A stretch of 14,672 nucleotides of DNA from an uncultured Prevotella sp. (GCA_938028745.1 CALIZL010000003.1:1-14672), one strand, 5' to 3'; shown: positions 7,286-14,672, numbered from the stretch's first letter. The notes: a model not told the origin generated them from the sequence alone. Numbers and translations: made by a program.

Positions 7286-8965
7286 ATGAAACGAAACAAT
7301 ATATACCTAGCCGTTTTCGCGGCTCTGTCGCTGTCGGCAACGGCCTGCAACGATGCTGTTGAACACAACATACAAGCCGTAGATGCGCCTGCGTTCGTTG
7401 GTGTTAGTCCGCAAGAGAACATCAAAGCAGGCCTCGACTCCATCGTCGTTACCTACGACAAGAACGTTTTCTTTGCATCGTCGCAATACCAACGCATCAC
7501 ACTCAACGGCCAACCCGTGGTTAGTGCCAACGTTATCGGCTCGTCTAACAAGCTTTTGCTGATGGCTAACATCGTTCGGGGCGAGAGTTACGAGTTGGTT
7601 ATCCCCGAAGGCGTGGTCAGCGGTCCCAATAACATGCCCGCCCCAGAGGTAAAAGCCACCCTCAAAGCGCAGTCGCAACAAATCGCCACTACGCTTGTAA
7701 ACGCCAACGCAACGGCAGAAACAAAGGCCTTGTACCAGAAACTGGTGGCCAATTATGGGCAGAAAACTTTTTCGGGAGCAATGGCCGACGTGGCTTGGAA
7801 CACCAAAATATCCAACCAAGTGCACGCACTAACGGGCAAATATCCGGCCATCAACGGTTACGACTACATCCATTTGCAGTCTACCACCCCCGGCGGATGG
7901 ATTGATTATGCTAACATTGCGCCCGTAAAGACCTGGCACGACGCAGGCGGAATGGTCACAATAGGCTGGCATTGGAATGTTCCCACGTCCAATCCTTACG
8001 CCTCCACGGTGCCCGTTGTGCTTTATGGCGGTCCAAATAAGGACATGCCGTCCGACTGGAGCGGCTACATACAACTCACAACGCAAGCAACGAAAGACAT
8101 TTTGGCCAAAGCCTCGGTTGGGAGTAAGCTCGTTGTGAAAATCGCCAACGCGAAAGCCAACGCCCAAGGCTCGATTAAGAACAGCAAATGGGCTGGCTTG
8201 GTAGACGAGAACGGAAAGAACTGGGACTACTTCAACATCAGTGGCGACAGCTATACAATGACGCTCGACCAAACCACGCTTACCGAAATGCGCGCCAACG
8301 GACTGATAATTGGCGGACACGACTACACCGTTACGGGTGTTACCGTTGAGGCGGCAGGCACGGTGAAGTACGATTTCTACGCCGCAAAGAACGAGTTTAC
8401 CCTCAACGATGCCGTTACCGAAGGCACGTGGGCTAATCGTTTCATGAAGTCCGACTTAGAGAAGATTGTGCCTTATCTGCAACAGTTGCAGCGCGCAGGC
8501 ATCCCTGTGCTGTGGCGACCGCTACACGAGGCGGCTGGAAAATGGTTCTGGTGGGGCAACGGTACGGCCGAAAACTATCGCAAACTGTGGCACTTCATGT
8601 TCAATTTCTTCAAGCAACGCGGCGTAAACAACCTCATCTGGGTGTGGACTTCCGAAAAGGACGACCCCGACTGGTACCCTGGCGACGAGTATGTTGACAT
8701 CATCGGCACCGACATGTACGGACAAAACGGCACACCCGTAACTGCCCAAACCGCCGCCCAACGCTTTAACGAGCTGGCCTATCGCTACCCCACGAAGATG
8801 ATTGCCCTTACCGAATGCGGCACCGTTGCCGACATATCTGCGCAATGGAGTGCCGATGCCAAGTGGAGTTTCTTTATGCCGTGGTACCCCGGCGGTGGCG
8901 TTGTGCATGCCACCGATGCGTGGTGGAAGTCGGCTATGTCTAATCCTAATACGATAACACGATGA
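7286..8965 (+). CDS. GH26 family glycoside hydrolase, probable endo-beta-mannanase, with inserted beta-rich domain
   Basis: Lipoprotein (Cys21 after LSATA) of 559 residues. A bacterial Ig-like domain (about 33-128) precedes a GH26 catalytic domain (about 139-559). The acid/base Glu415 lies in WRPLHEAAGKWFWWG and the nucleophile Glu510 in ALTECG, 95 residues apart as expected for the clan GH-A barrel. Other GH26 landmarks are GWHWNVP at 227-233 and GTDMYG. Between the WHW strand and the segment FYAAKNEFTLND there is an extra block at about 240-361 (with Trp258, Trp302 and Trp313) that reads as a carbohydrate-binding beta-sandwich inserted into the barrel. Family-based activity is endo-1,4-beta-mannan cleavage, but GH26 also includes other beta-glycanases. 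The lipid anchor implies outer-membrane attachment. Its TGA overlaps the next start by 4 nt. Confidence 0.88.
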   Translation: MKRNNIYLAVFAALSLSATACNDAVEHNIQAVDAPAFVGVSPQENIKAGLDSIVVTYDKNVFFASSQYQRITLNGQPVVSANVIGSSNKLLLMANIVRGESYELVIPEGVVSGPNNMPAPEVKATLKAQSQQIATTLVNANATAETKALYQKLVANYGQKTFSGAMADVAWNTKISNQVHALTGKYPAINGYDYIHLQSTTPGGWIDYANIAPVKTWHDAGGMVTIGWHWNVPTSNPYASTVPVVLYGGPNKDMPSDWSGYIQLTTQATKDILAKASVGSKLVVKIANAKANAQGSIKNSKWAGLVDENGKNWDYFNISGDSYTMTLDQTTLTEMRANGLIIGGHDYTVTGVTVEAAGTVKYDFYAAKNEFTLNDAVTEGTWANRFMKSDLEKIVPYLQQLQRAGIPVLWRPLHEAAGKWFWWGNGTAENYRKLWHFMFNFFKQRGVNNLIWVWTSEKDDPDWYPGDEYVDIIGTDMYGQNGTPVTAQTAAQRFNELAYRYPTKMIALTECGTVADISAQWSADAKWSFFMPWYPGGGVVHATDAWWKSAMSNPNTITR

Positions 8966-10407
8966 AAAAAATTGCATTTTCACTACGTTTACGCCTACTT
9001 GGGGCTATGGTTGCGTGCCTGGCAACCATGCCTTTGCAGGCAAAAATCAGGCTCCCGCACATCCTTTCGGATGGGATGGTGGTGCAACAACAGGCAGATG
9101 TATGTTTCTGGGGATGGACTACGCCCAACACCAACGTAACCATCGCACCCACATGGCAAGAAAAAAGGGTGACGGTGAAAAGCGATTCGCAAGGACGATG
9201 GCGCGTTGTGCTACGCACACCCAAAGCGAGTTTCCACCCTTTAAGCATCACATTCAGCGACGGACAACCAACAACCATCAACAACATGTTAGCTGGCGAG
9301 GTGTGGGTTTGCGCTGGACAGAGCAATATGGAGATGCCCGTTCGCGGCTTTAACGAATGTCCCGTTGAGGGTTATCAAGATGCTGTATGGGCGTCGGCCA
9401 ACATGCGCGGTGTGCGTTACGTCAGCATTCCACCGCGAATGAGTAGCGTTCCGCTCGAAGATACGCCCTGCGAATGGGTGGATATGGGCCCCAAAACGGT
9501 GAGCGACTGCTCGGCTGTGGGCTTTTTCTTCGCTCAACGATTGGCACAAGCCTTGCAAATGCCTGTGGGTTTGGTGCTGGCCAACAAGGGCGGAACGATG
9601 GTTGAGAGTTGGTTAAACGCCGAAAACCTACGCAAACACACCGACGAACCCACCGACTCGGCACTGCTTGCGCGCAAATATGCCTACGAATGGTTGCGCC
9701 CACTGCTCTGGGGCAACGGCACTTTCCACCCCATCATCAACTACGGCGTGCGTGGCGTGCTGTATTATCAAGGTTGTGCCAACGTAGACCACAACCCCAA
9801 CACCTATGGCGAACGCCTAAAACTACTTACACAACAATGGCGCAAGCACTTTTCGGACAACATGCTGATGCTTATCGTGGAGATTGCGCCCCATCGTTAC
9901 GAGGGAGAAATGGGAACCAGCGCGGCCTTCATACGCGAACAGCAATACAAAGCCAGTCTCGAAATTCCCCATTGCGCCATGATAAGCACCAACGACTTGG
10001 TATATCCCTACGAAGTGCGACAGATACATCCCACACAAAAACGCCCCATCGGCGAACGGCTTGCACTAACAGCTTTGGCACGTTACTACGGCTACGAAAA
10101 GGTGATGTACAAGCAGCCTGCATTCGAAAAGCTGGAGATAAAGGGCGACACTTGCGTGGTTCATCTCAAAGACACCTACACAGGCATTATACCCCAATCC
10201 ACCTACGAAGGCTTTGAAGTGGCCGGTTCCGACCGCATTTTCCATCCAGCCCACGCCACTTACGTTCGCCACAACAAGTTCCGCCTCACCTCAAAGGCCG
10301 TTCTCAAGCCTGTGGCCGTACGCTATTGCTACCGCAATTTCTTGCTAGGCAACGTCAAAAACCAAGCCGCACTACCCCTCATCCCATTCAGAACAGATAA
10401 TTGGTAA
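8962..10407 (+). CDS. SGNH-type acetylesterase, sialate O-acetylesterase family
   Basis: Carbohydrate O-acetylesterase of 481 residues. The likely signal peptide is 1-27 (cut after PLQA), so it should be periplasmic; Cys19 in AMVAC is a weak lipobox alternative. An N-terminal beta domain (about 28-108) precedes the SGNH core with GQSNMEMP (nucleophile Ser121) and IHPTQKRPIGERLA (His356). Two motifs are atypical: the block usually written QGESN reads QGCAN at 270-274, and the usual Asp three residues before the His is Arg353; Asp345 in NDLVYPYE may serve instead. Residues after about 375 form a beta domain. The gene starts in the ATGA shared with the GH26 stop, suggesting coupled translation. 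In this locus the likely job is removal of acetyl groups from mannan oligosaccharides; sialate is not implied. Confidence 0.85.
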   Translation: MKKIAFSLRLRLLGAMVACLATMPLQAKIRLPHILSDGMVVQQQADVCFWGWTTPNTNVTIAPTWQEKRVTVKSDSQGRWRVVLRTPKASFHPLSITFSDGQPTTINNMLAGEVWVCAGQSNMEMPVRGFNECPVEGYQDAVWASANMRGVRYVSIPPRMSSVPLEDTPCEWVDMGPKTVSDCSAVGFFFAQRLAQALQMPVGLVLANKGGTMVESWLNAENLRKHTDEPTDSALLARKYAYEWLRPLLWGNGTFHPIINYGVRGVLYYQGCANVDHNPNTYGERLKLLTQQWRKHFSDNMLMLIVEIAPHRYEGEMGTSAAFIREQQYKASLEIPHCAMISTNDLVYPYEVRQIHPTQKRPIGERLALTALARYYGYEKVMYKQPAFEKLEIKGDTCVVHLKDTYTGIIPQSTYEGFEVAGSDRIFHPAHATYVRHNKFRLTSKAVLKPVAVRYCYRNFLLGNVKNQAALPLIPFRTDNW

Positions 10408-10422
10408 GGCAAAAACAAACGT

Positions 10423-10485
10423 AAGGGGCAGGCAAAAGATACGCGAAAGCGCTTTACTATTGCCTGCCCCTTTTGTGTTTTTGGG
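10423..10485 (+). terminator. Rho-independent terminator of the glycan operon
   Basis: Perfect 13-bp arms AAGGGGCAGGCAA (10423-10435) and TTGCCTGCCCCTT (10460-10472) are followed by TTGTGTTTTT. The 24-nt loop contains a smaller CGC-GAAA-GCG hairpin with a GNRA-type tetraloop (10442-10451). It starts 15 nt after the esterase stop codon and points the same way as the operon. Confidence 0.88.
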
Positions 10486-10622
10486 CTTTCGTTACATACT
10501 TTACCTGTTGGGGTTAACCAATATGTTTTCCCTTCATTTCCATCCACAGATAAGGCTGTCCACACCTTTAATATAATACACGCGCGCGATGAAAGTTACC
10601 TAGTAGCAGAGAAAAATATATT
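10486..10622. other. Spacer between convergent operons, no gene
   Basis: This is the part of the 334-nt gap (10408-10741) that lies between the two facing terminators. No coding frame, promoter or repeat was recognised. A short alternating CGCGCGCG run lies at about 10582-10590 and has no assigned role. Confidence 0.6.
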
Positions 10623-10685
10623 AAAAAGGATAAGCGAAACCACCGCGCCATCAACTTCTCAATCGCCCAGCAGTTCCGCTTAATC
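10623..10685 (-). terminator. Rho-independent terminator of the leftward operon
   Basis: Read on the minus strand, GATTAAGCGGAAC (10685-10673) pairs with GTTTCGCTTATC (10640-10629). The stem has about 12 pairs, one bulged base and one G-U wobble, and is followed by CTTTTTAA. It lies 57 nt after the stop of the beta-propeller lipoprotein gene. The loop of about 32 nt is longer than usual, which lowers confidence. Confidence 0.6.
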
Positions 10686-10741
10686 ATGTTAGGGTCTTAC
10701 TATATGCGCAGAATTCCTAACCTATTCCACGGCATGTGCGC

Positions 10742-11980
10742 TTACTTAGCGCCATAACTATAAAAGAACAAGGGGTTACCTGTTACTTTAAGTATTGGCC
10801 CTTCCACTTTCTTGGTAGCAGGGTCATAGCTGAAGAACCCATGTTCCGTTTTATTCGACAGTCCATAAACCACCTTGTTTCCGTATTTAGCCACAGCACA
10901 AGCGTGGGGATTAGAGTATCCCAAGCCCTCTATCTTTGTTATCGTCTTATTGTAGAGGTCTACTTCTACGGGGCAATAAGCAATTGTTAGATACGGATTT
11001 TTCGAGTCAGGGTCTAATTGGGGTGCGTTAATATACGCGTAAAGCTTACCCCCAGCCATGTAGCAAACGGTTCCTAAGAACTTTCCATAGTCACCTACCA
11101 GTCCTGAAACCTTCACTTCGCTGAACTTAAACGAATAGTCGGGGTCTATTTCCATCGTTCCATTCTTTATCCTAACGATGCCCCCGGGGAAGTCTGAGTT
11201 CAATCCAAAGCTTCCTATACAGTTGACATAGATATCTTTGTTTTCGTCCATGAAGATCGATTTGGGGTCGATAGGCCTTGTTGCCGTGCTTAGCCCCAGT
11301 GTAGTATTCACAATGTGCTTCTTCACTGCATCGGTTTTGGTGTCAATAACAACAAGTTCGGCACTAGCCTTTGTGGGCATCCAATTTGCATCGCGCTGAG
11401 AGAGACCTACAAACAAGTCTGCATCGCGCACAATCATGGCCGATGGAGCAACATTCATCCCCGCCTGTGCATAGGCGTTAAGGTCTATTTCCTTAACCTG
11501 CTTCATCGTCGTCGGGTTGAACACCACAATCTTTCCCGTGCCTTGACAGCTAACGTATGCCTTCTCGGCGTTCACTTCTACCACATTGCAAGCCTGTGCG
11601 CCAGCAGTGAGTTCCAGTTTCCCTTTCTCCACTAGTTCGCCGTTTGCATTGGGCACATAGCGAACTATTGCCGAACGGCTGTTCCCCATATAGTCGGGTA
11701 GCGAGTAAACGTTTCCACTGGGTGCAACGATGGGTGTTGTTCCAAAGCCAGTTGGACGTCCCTTCGAGTTGTCTATGGTATTGGCAGTAAGCTTTGGTAT
11801 GCCTTGAAGGTACGCTGCACCAGAACTGCCATCGGCATTTGGTATCGACGTAGCAAAGACAATACCTTCAAATTTACCTCCTTCGCCTGGTTGCGGCGTT
11901 GGTTGTTCTTTGTTGTCGTCGCCGCAAGCGGCCATTGCGGCCATTGCGACGACGGCCATACATAATTGTTTCATTTTCAT
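10742..11980 (-). CDS. Beta-propeller surface lipoprotein paired with TonB receptor (XusB/BtuG-like arrangement)
   Basis: Lipoprotein of 412 residues. The signal peptide ends MAAC with Cys19, followed by GDDNKEQPTPQPGEGG, an acidic linker typical of surface-exported Bacteroidota lipoproteins. The rest (about 36-412) shows repeated short beta-strand blocks such as KAYVSCQGTGKIVVFNPTTM and AELVVIDTKTDAVKKHI, as in YncE-like or DUF4374-like seven-bladed propellers. No catalytic residues were recognised. It lies 61 nt downstream of the TonB-receptor gene on the same strand with no promoter seen between them, so the two are probably cotranscribed. In Bacteroides, propeller lipoproteins next to a TonB receptor bind the cargo outside the cell, as with XusB (ferric enterobactin) and BtuG (cobamides). 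Which cargo applies here is unknown. Start at 11980; an in-frame ATG two codons later is equally possible. Confidence 0.8.
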   Translation of the reverse strand: MKMKQLCMAVVAMAAMAACGDDNKEQPTPQPGEGGKFEGIVFATSIPNADGSSGAAYLQGIPKLTANTIDNSKGRPTGFGTTPIVAPSGNVYSLPDYMGNSRSAIVRYVPNANGELVEKGKLELTAGAQACNVVEVNAEKAYVSCQGTGKIVVFNPTTMKQVKEIDLNAYAQAGMNVAPSAMIVRDADLFVGLSQRDANWMPTKASAELVVIDTKTDAVKKHIVNTTLGLSTATRPIDPKSIFMDENKDIYVNCIGSFGLNSDFPGGIVRIKNGTMEIDPDYSFKFSEVKVSGLVGDYGKFLGTVCYMAGGKLYAYINAPQLDPDSKNPYLTIAYCPVEVDLYNKTITKIEGLGYSNPHACAVAKYGNKVVYGLSNKTEHGFFSYDPATKKVEGPILKVTGNPLFFYSYGAK

Positions 11981-12041
11981 ACTCTAATGCTTTTAATGGT
12001 TATAATAATGTATTTTATCCGTTAGTTAAGTTCCTTACATA
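11981..12041 (-). other. Short intergenic gap within the leftward operon
   Basis: AT-rich, 61 nt, without a TAnnTTTG element or hairpin on the minus strand. This supports readthrough from the receptor gene into the propeller lipoprotein gene. Confidence 0.5.
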
Positions 12042-14438
12042 TTATTTCAACACATACCGCACCTTAAAGGCCAACGTTCTACCAGGCAGCGGGCGGTTAA
12101 GTTCGCTCACCACCCACCTATCCGTGATGTTCTTTAACTTGAAAGTCAAAGTCCATCTGCCGTTACCGAAGCTGTGTTCCAAGCCTGCATCCATAGTGAA
12201 CGATGTAGGAATTTTGCGGTCTTGGTATATGCTCATCTCAAAATCGTAGAAATACTGATGCACATAAGATGCGTCGAAGAGCAATCGCGTGTTTTGTCCC
12301 TTCCCGCCAAAGAGGTTTTCTTTGTGCAACTCCGCTCCAAAGTTGCCCATCAGATACGGCACATTGGGTATGCGTTTGTTATATGTGGGATTTTCCACCT
12401 GCGTACCAGGCATCATACGGCGCGTGTCGCGAAGGTCTTGCCACGTTCCATTGGCATAAAGGTAAGCCCAGGGCAGCACATCGGCCTTACAGTCTAGCTC
12501 CACACCCACCGTTCGCACATTGCCAAAATTGCGGTATCGGGCCATTGTGGGGATGATGTCGGGCGTAAAGCGCACCATATCGTGCAACACATTGTAAAAG
12601 CCGTTCAGTTCGCATTCCACAACTTGTCCTGCATCACTTTGCCGCCTATAAAGCAATCCAAGGTTTGTACCTGTGGTTCGTTCGGGCTTAAGTGTAGGCG
12701 ACGGCAATATCGAATATCCATTACCTATCAGCTCTTCGCTAGTGGGGATGCGTACTTCCGAATTGAACGAAGCCTTAAGCATCAGGTAGGGCGTAAACTT
12801 AAAGCGCATGGCATCACTAAATCCCATGTAGCTTTTGGCCACCGAAACGGGTTCGGGATCACTTACGCCATACACCTCTATGGCCCTAGAATGCGACGAA
12901 TAGAAGAAAGCTTTAAGGGTGAGAGCATTTTGGAAGCGGCCGCCGAAGAGCGTTAGGTCGTGCGAAAAGCCAACAGTGAGGTTATTCATGTTACTGGGAA
13001 AGTTGGCATGATAGTTCAAGGCACGGTCCATCAGCGTGTCTTTGGGGTTCAGCCGCGTATAGTTTTCGTACACGTTGAGGTTCAGCGCATGGTGCTCGTT
13101 AAGCGTATAGCCCATGTTCAGCTTGGCAATAAAGTCTTGCGAACGGTTTTTCCCATCGGTGGGATGGTTTCCCTGCTCCCCTCCAAAGCCCGAAACGGGC
13201 GGCAACTGCGTACCGTCCCAATCGTATCGGTGTTTGGCCGTATCGTGCATGCCATACCATCCCCACACATATCCCGCGTCGAGGTCGAAGTCTAAGCCAT
13301 CAACGAAGAAGTTCTCGCGTTTCAACTTCAATGCGCTCACCAAGCTTTTCGACTCGTTATAGGCCTCTTTCACCGGCAGGTCTATGCCTTGTATCTGCTG
13401 TTTGGTACGCGTAAAGATTAATTCTGTTTTTATTTCGTCGAACCACCACTTAGTTGCTTTAAACGAAAAGCCCCCCATGGCCTTATCAAACTTGTCGTGG
13501 TCGCGCTTCACCACACGTCCGCCGAGGTTCTCCAAACGCATGGTATAGTCGTTATCCGAATGTGTGAGCACGCCACCCACACCAAATTGCAACCCCATTC
13601 GGGCATTGGTACGTTTTAGGACGGTAGAAAGCTGGTGCGTATTAAATGAGCTAATCTCATAAGCCACATCAAGATATACAGGTGGATATTCCTTGGTTAC
13701 CACATTGACGGCACCACCCAAGGCCGAACCGCCAAACTTATAGGGCACGATGCCCTTATAAACCTCAATGCGCTCGATCATGCTTGTGGGAATATCGTTT
13801 AGGGCAACGAAGTTTCCTATCTGCGCCAAAGGCGTTTCGTCTACGAAAAGTCCCATGCGCTTACCTTCCAATCCTCTTACCGATATGCGCGATGCGCTAC
13901 CCATTCCACCCGTGTTTCGTACGGTTACGCCCACGGTACGCGCCAACACATCGTTGATGTTGGTTGCCGTTCCTTGTAGCTGGCGTTGCGAAATAACCGA
14001 CACAGGCATAGCGCCCTCGCGTATCTTCCTAGCTTCGCTACGTGCCGTAACAGTCACATCGCGTAGCGTGTGTTCGTCTGGCATCAACACCAAGTCGAGC
14101 TTGATGCTGTCTTTCCCATAGGTTTTCACTTGTTTCATCAATTCTCCATACCCCACATACGTGGTTCGTAAACGGATATTGGCATTGTTCTCAACAACGA
14201 TTTGATAACCGCCACTCGCGCTACTCACGGCATTAGCCTTTGTACCCAATGCCTCTATGTACGCGCCCATAAGTGGCTCGTTACTTCGGCCGTCGGTTAT
14301 CGTACCATAAACCACCACATTTTGCGCGGTTAAAGTGGCGCTTAACGCGAGCAAGCATGCCACACACAACAAGCGTACAATACTGAGCTGCATACGTACT
14401 GACCATGCTGCCTTTGCTATTTTATAAAGAAGGAACAT
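12042..14438 (-). CDS. TonB-dependent outer-membrane receptor with carboxypeptidase-D-like N-terminal domain
   Basis: Receptor of 798 residues, shorter than SusC proteins and without a SusD partner. The signal peptide ends at about residue 38 (LTA before Q). A carboxypeptidase-D-like domain occupies about 41-120, followed by a TonB-box-like DVTVTA at 127-132. The plug contains SRISVRGLEGKRMGLFVDE and MIERIEVYKG...GGAVNVVT, closer to siderophore, heme or cobalamin receptors than to SusC. The barrel ends in KVRYVLK, without the usual terminal aromatic residue. The ATG at 14438 has AGAGG six bases upstream and is preferred; Met16 (14393) would give a cleaner signal peptide but has no such site. 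With the downstream propeller lipoprotein it resembles XusAB. Cargo not determinable from sequence. Confidence 0.88.
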   Translation of the reverse strand: MFLLYKIAKAAWSVRMQLSIVRLLCVACLLALSATLTAQNVVVYGTITDGRSNEPLMGAYIEALGTKANAVSSASGGYQIVVENNANIRLRTTYVGYGELMKQVKTYGKDSIKLDLVLMPDEHTLRDVTVTARSEARKIREGAMPVSVISQRQLQGTATNINDVLARTVGVTVRNTGGMGSASRISVRGLEGKRMGLFVDETPLAQIGNFVALNDIPTSMIERIEVYKGIVPYKFGGSALGGAVNVVTKEYPPVYLDVAYEISSFNTHQLSTVLKRTNARMGLQFGVGGVLTHSDNDYTMRLENLGGRVVKRDHDKFDKAMGGFSFKATKWWFDEIKTELIFTRTKQQIQGIDLPVKEAYNESKSLVSALKLKRENFFVDGLDFDLDAGYVWGWYGMHDTAKHRYDWDGTQLPPVSGFGGEQGNHPTDGKNRSQDFIAKLNMGYTLNEHHALNLNVYENYTRLNPKDTLMDRALNYHANFPSNMNNLTVGFSHDLTLFGGRFQNALTLKAFFYSSHSRAIEVYGVSDPEPVSVAKSYMGFSDAMRFKFTPYLMLKASFNSEVRIPTSEELIGNGYSILPSPTLKPERTTGTNLGLLYRRQSDAGQVVECELNGFYNVLHDMVRFTPDIIPTMARYRNFGNVRTVGVELDCKADVLPWAYLYANGTWQDLRDTRRMMPGTQVENPTYNKRIPNVPYLMGNFGAELHKENLFGGKGQNTRLLFDASYVHQYFYDFEMSIYQDRKIPTSFTMDAGLEHSFGNGRWTLTFKLKNITDRWVVSELNRPLPGRTLAFKVRYVLK

Positions 14439-14450
14439 CTTTTACCTCTT
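14439..14450 (-). promoter_or_regulatory. Shine-Dalgarno-like site of the TonB receptor gene
   Basis: On the minus strand AGAGG precedes the ATG at 14438 by six bases (AGAGGTAAAAG then ATG). The five rightward genes have no comparable site, so it helps decide in favour of the upstream start over Met16. Confidence 0.45.
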
Positions 14451-14547
14451 ACTTTATTTTCATGCACACGCGCCTGAATGCGTATCATCATCTTCAACGT
14501 GGAGGTGCCCGTTATACTTAACGTCGTTATACATTAAAAAATCGCTA

Positions 14548-14555
14548 CAAAATTA
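14548..14555 (-). promoter_or_regulatory. Candidate -7 promoter element of the leftward operon
   Basis: TAATTTTG on the minus strand matches TAnnTTTG and would start transcription about 100 nt before the receptor ATG. No TTG-type -33 element is visible at the expected distance, so the site is only moderately supported. The 5' leader shows no cobalamin riboswitch or other recognised RNA element. Confidence 0.45.
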
Positions 14556-14569
14556 TAAAAACGCATCAC

Positions 14570-14581
14570 TAGTGTCCACTA
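14570..14581. promoter_or_regulatory. Inverted repeat overlapping the -33 region, possible operator
   Basis: TAGTG-TC-CACTA is a 12-bp inverted repeat lying 15-26 bp upstream of the candidate -7 element of the leftward operon. Its position suits an operator. The alternative is the tip of an insertion element that starts here and continues to the right. Confidence 0.3.
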
Positions 14582-14661
14582 AAATCGATTAACAAATGGC
14601 ATAATATGCTGAACGATAAATAAATACGACCCCTAAATGGACTCTATGGGTTAGAACTGGC

Positions 14662-14669
14662 TAACTTTG
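14662..14669 (+). promoter_or_regulatory. Candidate rightward -7 promoter element at window edge
   Basis: TAACTTTG followed by CAG matches the Bacteroidota -7 consensus and the local context of the glycan-operon promoter (TATCTTTGCAG). It would drive a gene beyond the right edge. No -33 TTG is seen at the right spacing. Confidence 0.45.
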
Positions 14670-14672
14670 CAG

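Noticed and set aside
10486..10622. Small gene in the convergent spacer
   Set aside because: The only ATG with plausible context at about 10590 is followed by a stop after four codons, and the remaining frames are short and lack start signals.
14439..14547. Cobalamin riboswitch before the TonB receptor gene, to support a BtuB/BtuG assignment
   Set aside because: The leader is only about 100 nt and no B12-box-like sequence or matching stem structure was found.

Overview
The window looks like chromosomal DNA of a Bacteroidota bacterium, most likely a Prevotella-type member of the Bacteroidales. The reasons are a SusC/SusD pair, lipoproteins with short lipoboxes, promoters of the TAnnTTTG type, near absence of Shine-Dalgarno sequences, and intergenic DNA rich in short degenerate tandem repeats. 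The species cannot be fixed from the sequence alone.

Layout. Bases 1-899 carry no gene. They hold four tandem 22-bp hairpin units (1-87), a 208-bp array with a strict 8-bp period (284-491), and a promoter (-7 element at 704-711) with two direct-repeat half sites 21 bp apart just upstream. Bases 900-10407 form one rightward operon of five genes: a SusC-like TonB-dependent transporter, a SusD-like lipoprotein, a two-IPT/TIG surface glycan-binding lipoprotein, a GH26 glycoside hydrolase lipoprotein, and a sialate-O-acetylesterase-family (SGNH) esterase. Gaps are 18, 23 and 15 nt, followed by a 4-nt overlap. A strong terminator lies at 10423-10485. A second operon runs leftward: a TonB-dependent receptor with an N-terminal carboxypeptidase-D-like domain (14438-12042), then a beta-propeller lipoprotein (11980-10742), ending at its own terminator (10623-10685). 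The right edge ends in what looks like a rightward promoter for a gene outside the window.

How the genes work together. The rightward operon has the layout of a compact polysaccharide utilization locus, probably for an acetylated beta-mannan such as glucomannan or galactomannan. The glycan-binding lipoproteins would capture the chain, the GH26 enzyme would cut it at the cell surface, SusCD would import oligosaccharides, and the esterase would remove acetyl groups. No sensor/regulator, inner-membrane permease or exo-acting mannoside enzyme is visible, so these must lie elsewhere. The leftward pair is a transporter plus surface beta-propeller lipoprotein, an arrangement known for capture of metal-chelate cargo in Bacteroides (XusAB for siderophores, BtuBG for cobamides). 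The cargo cannot be read from the sequence; no cobalamin riboswitch was seen.

The most interesting points are a beta-rich module inserted inside the GH26 catalytic barrel, an esterase whose conserved motifs depart from the textbook SGNH pattern, and the phase-perfect 8-bp repeat array upstream of the operon.
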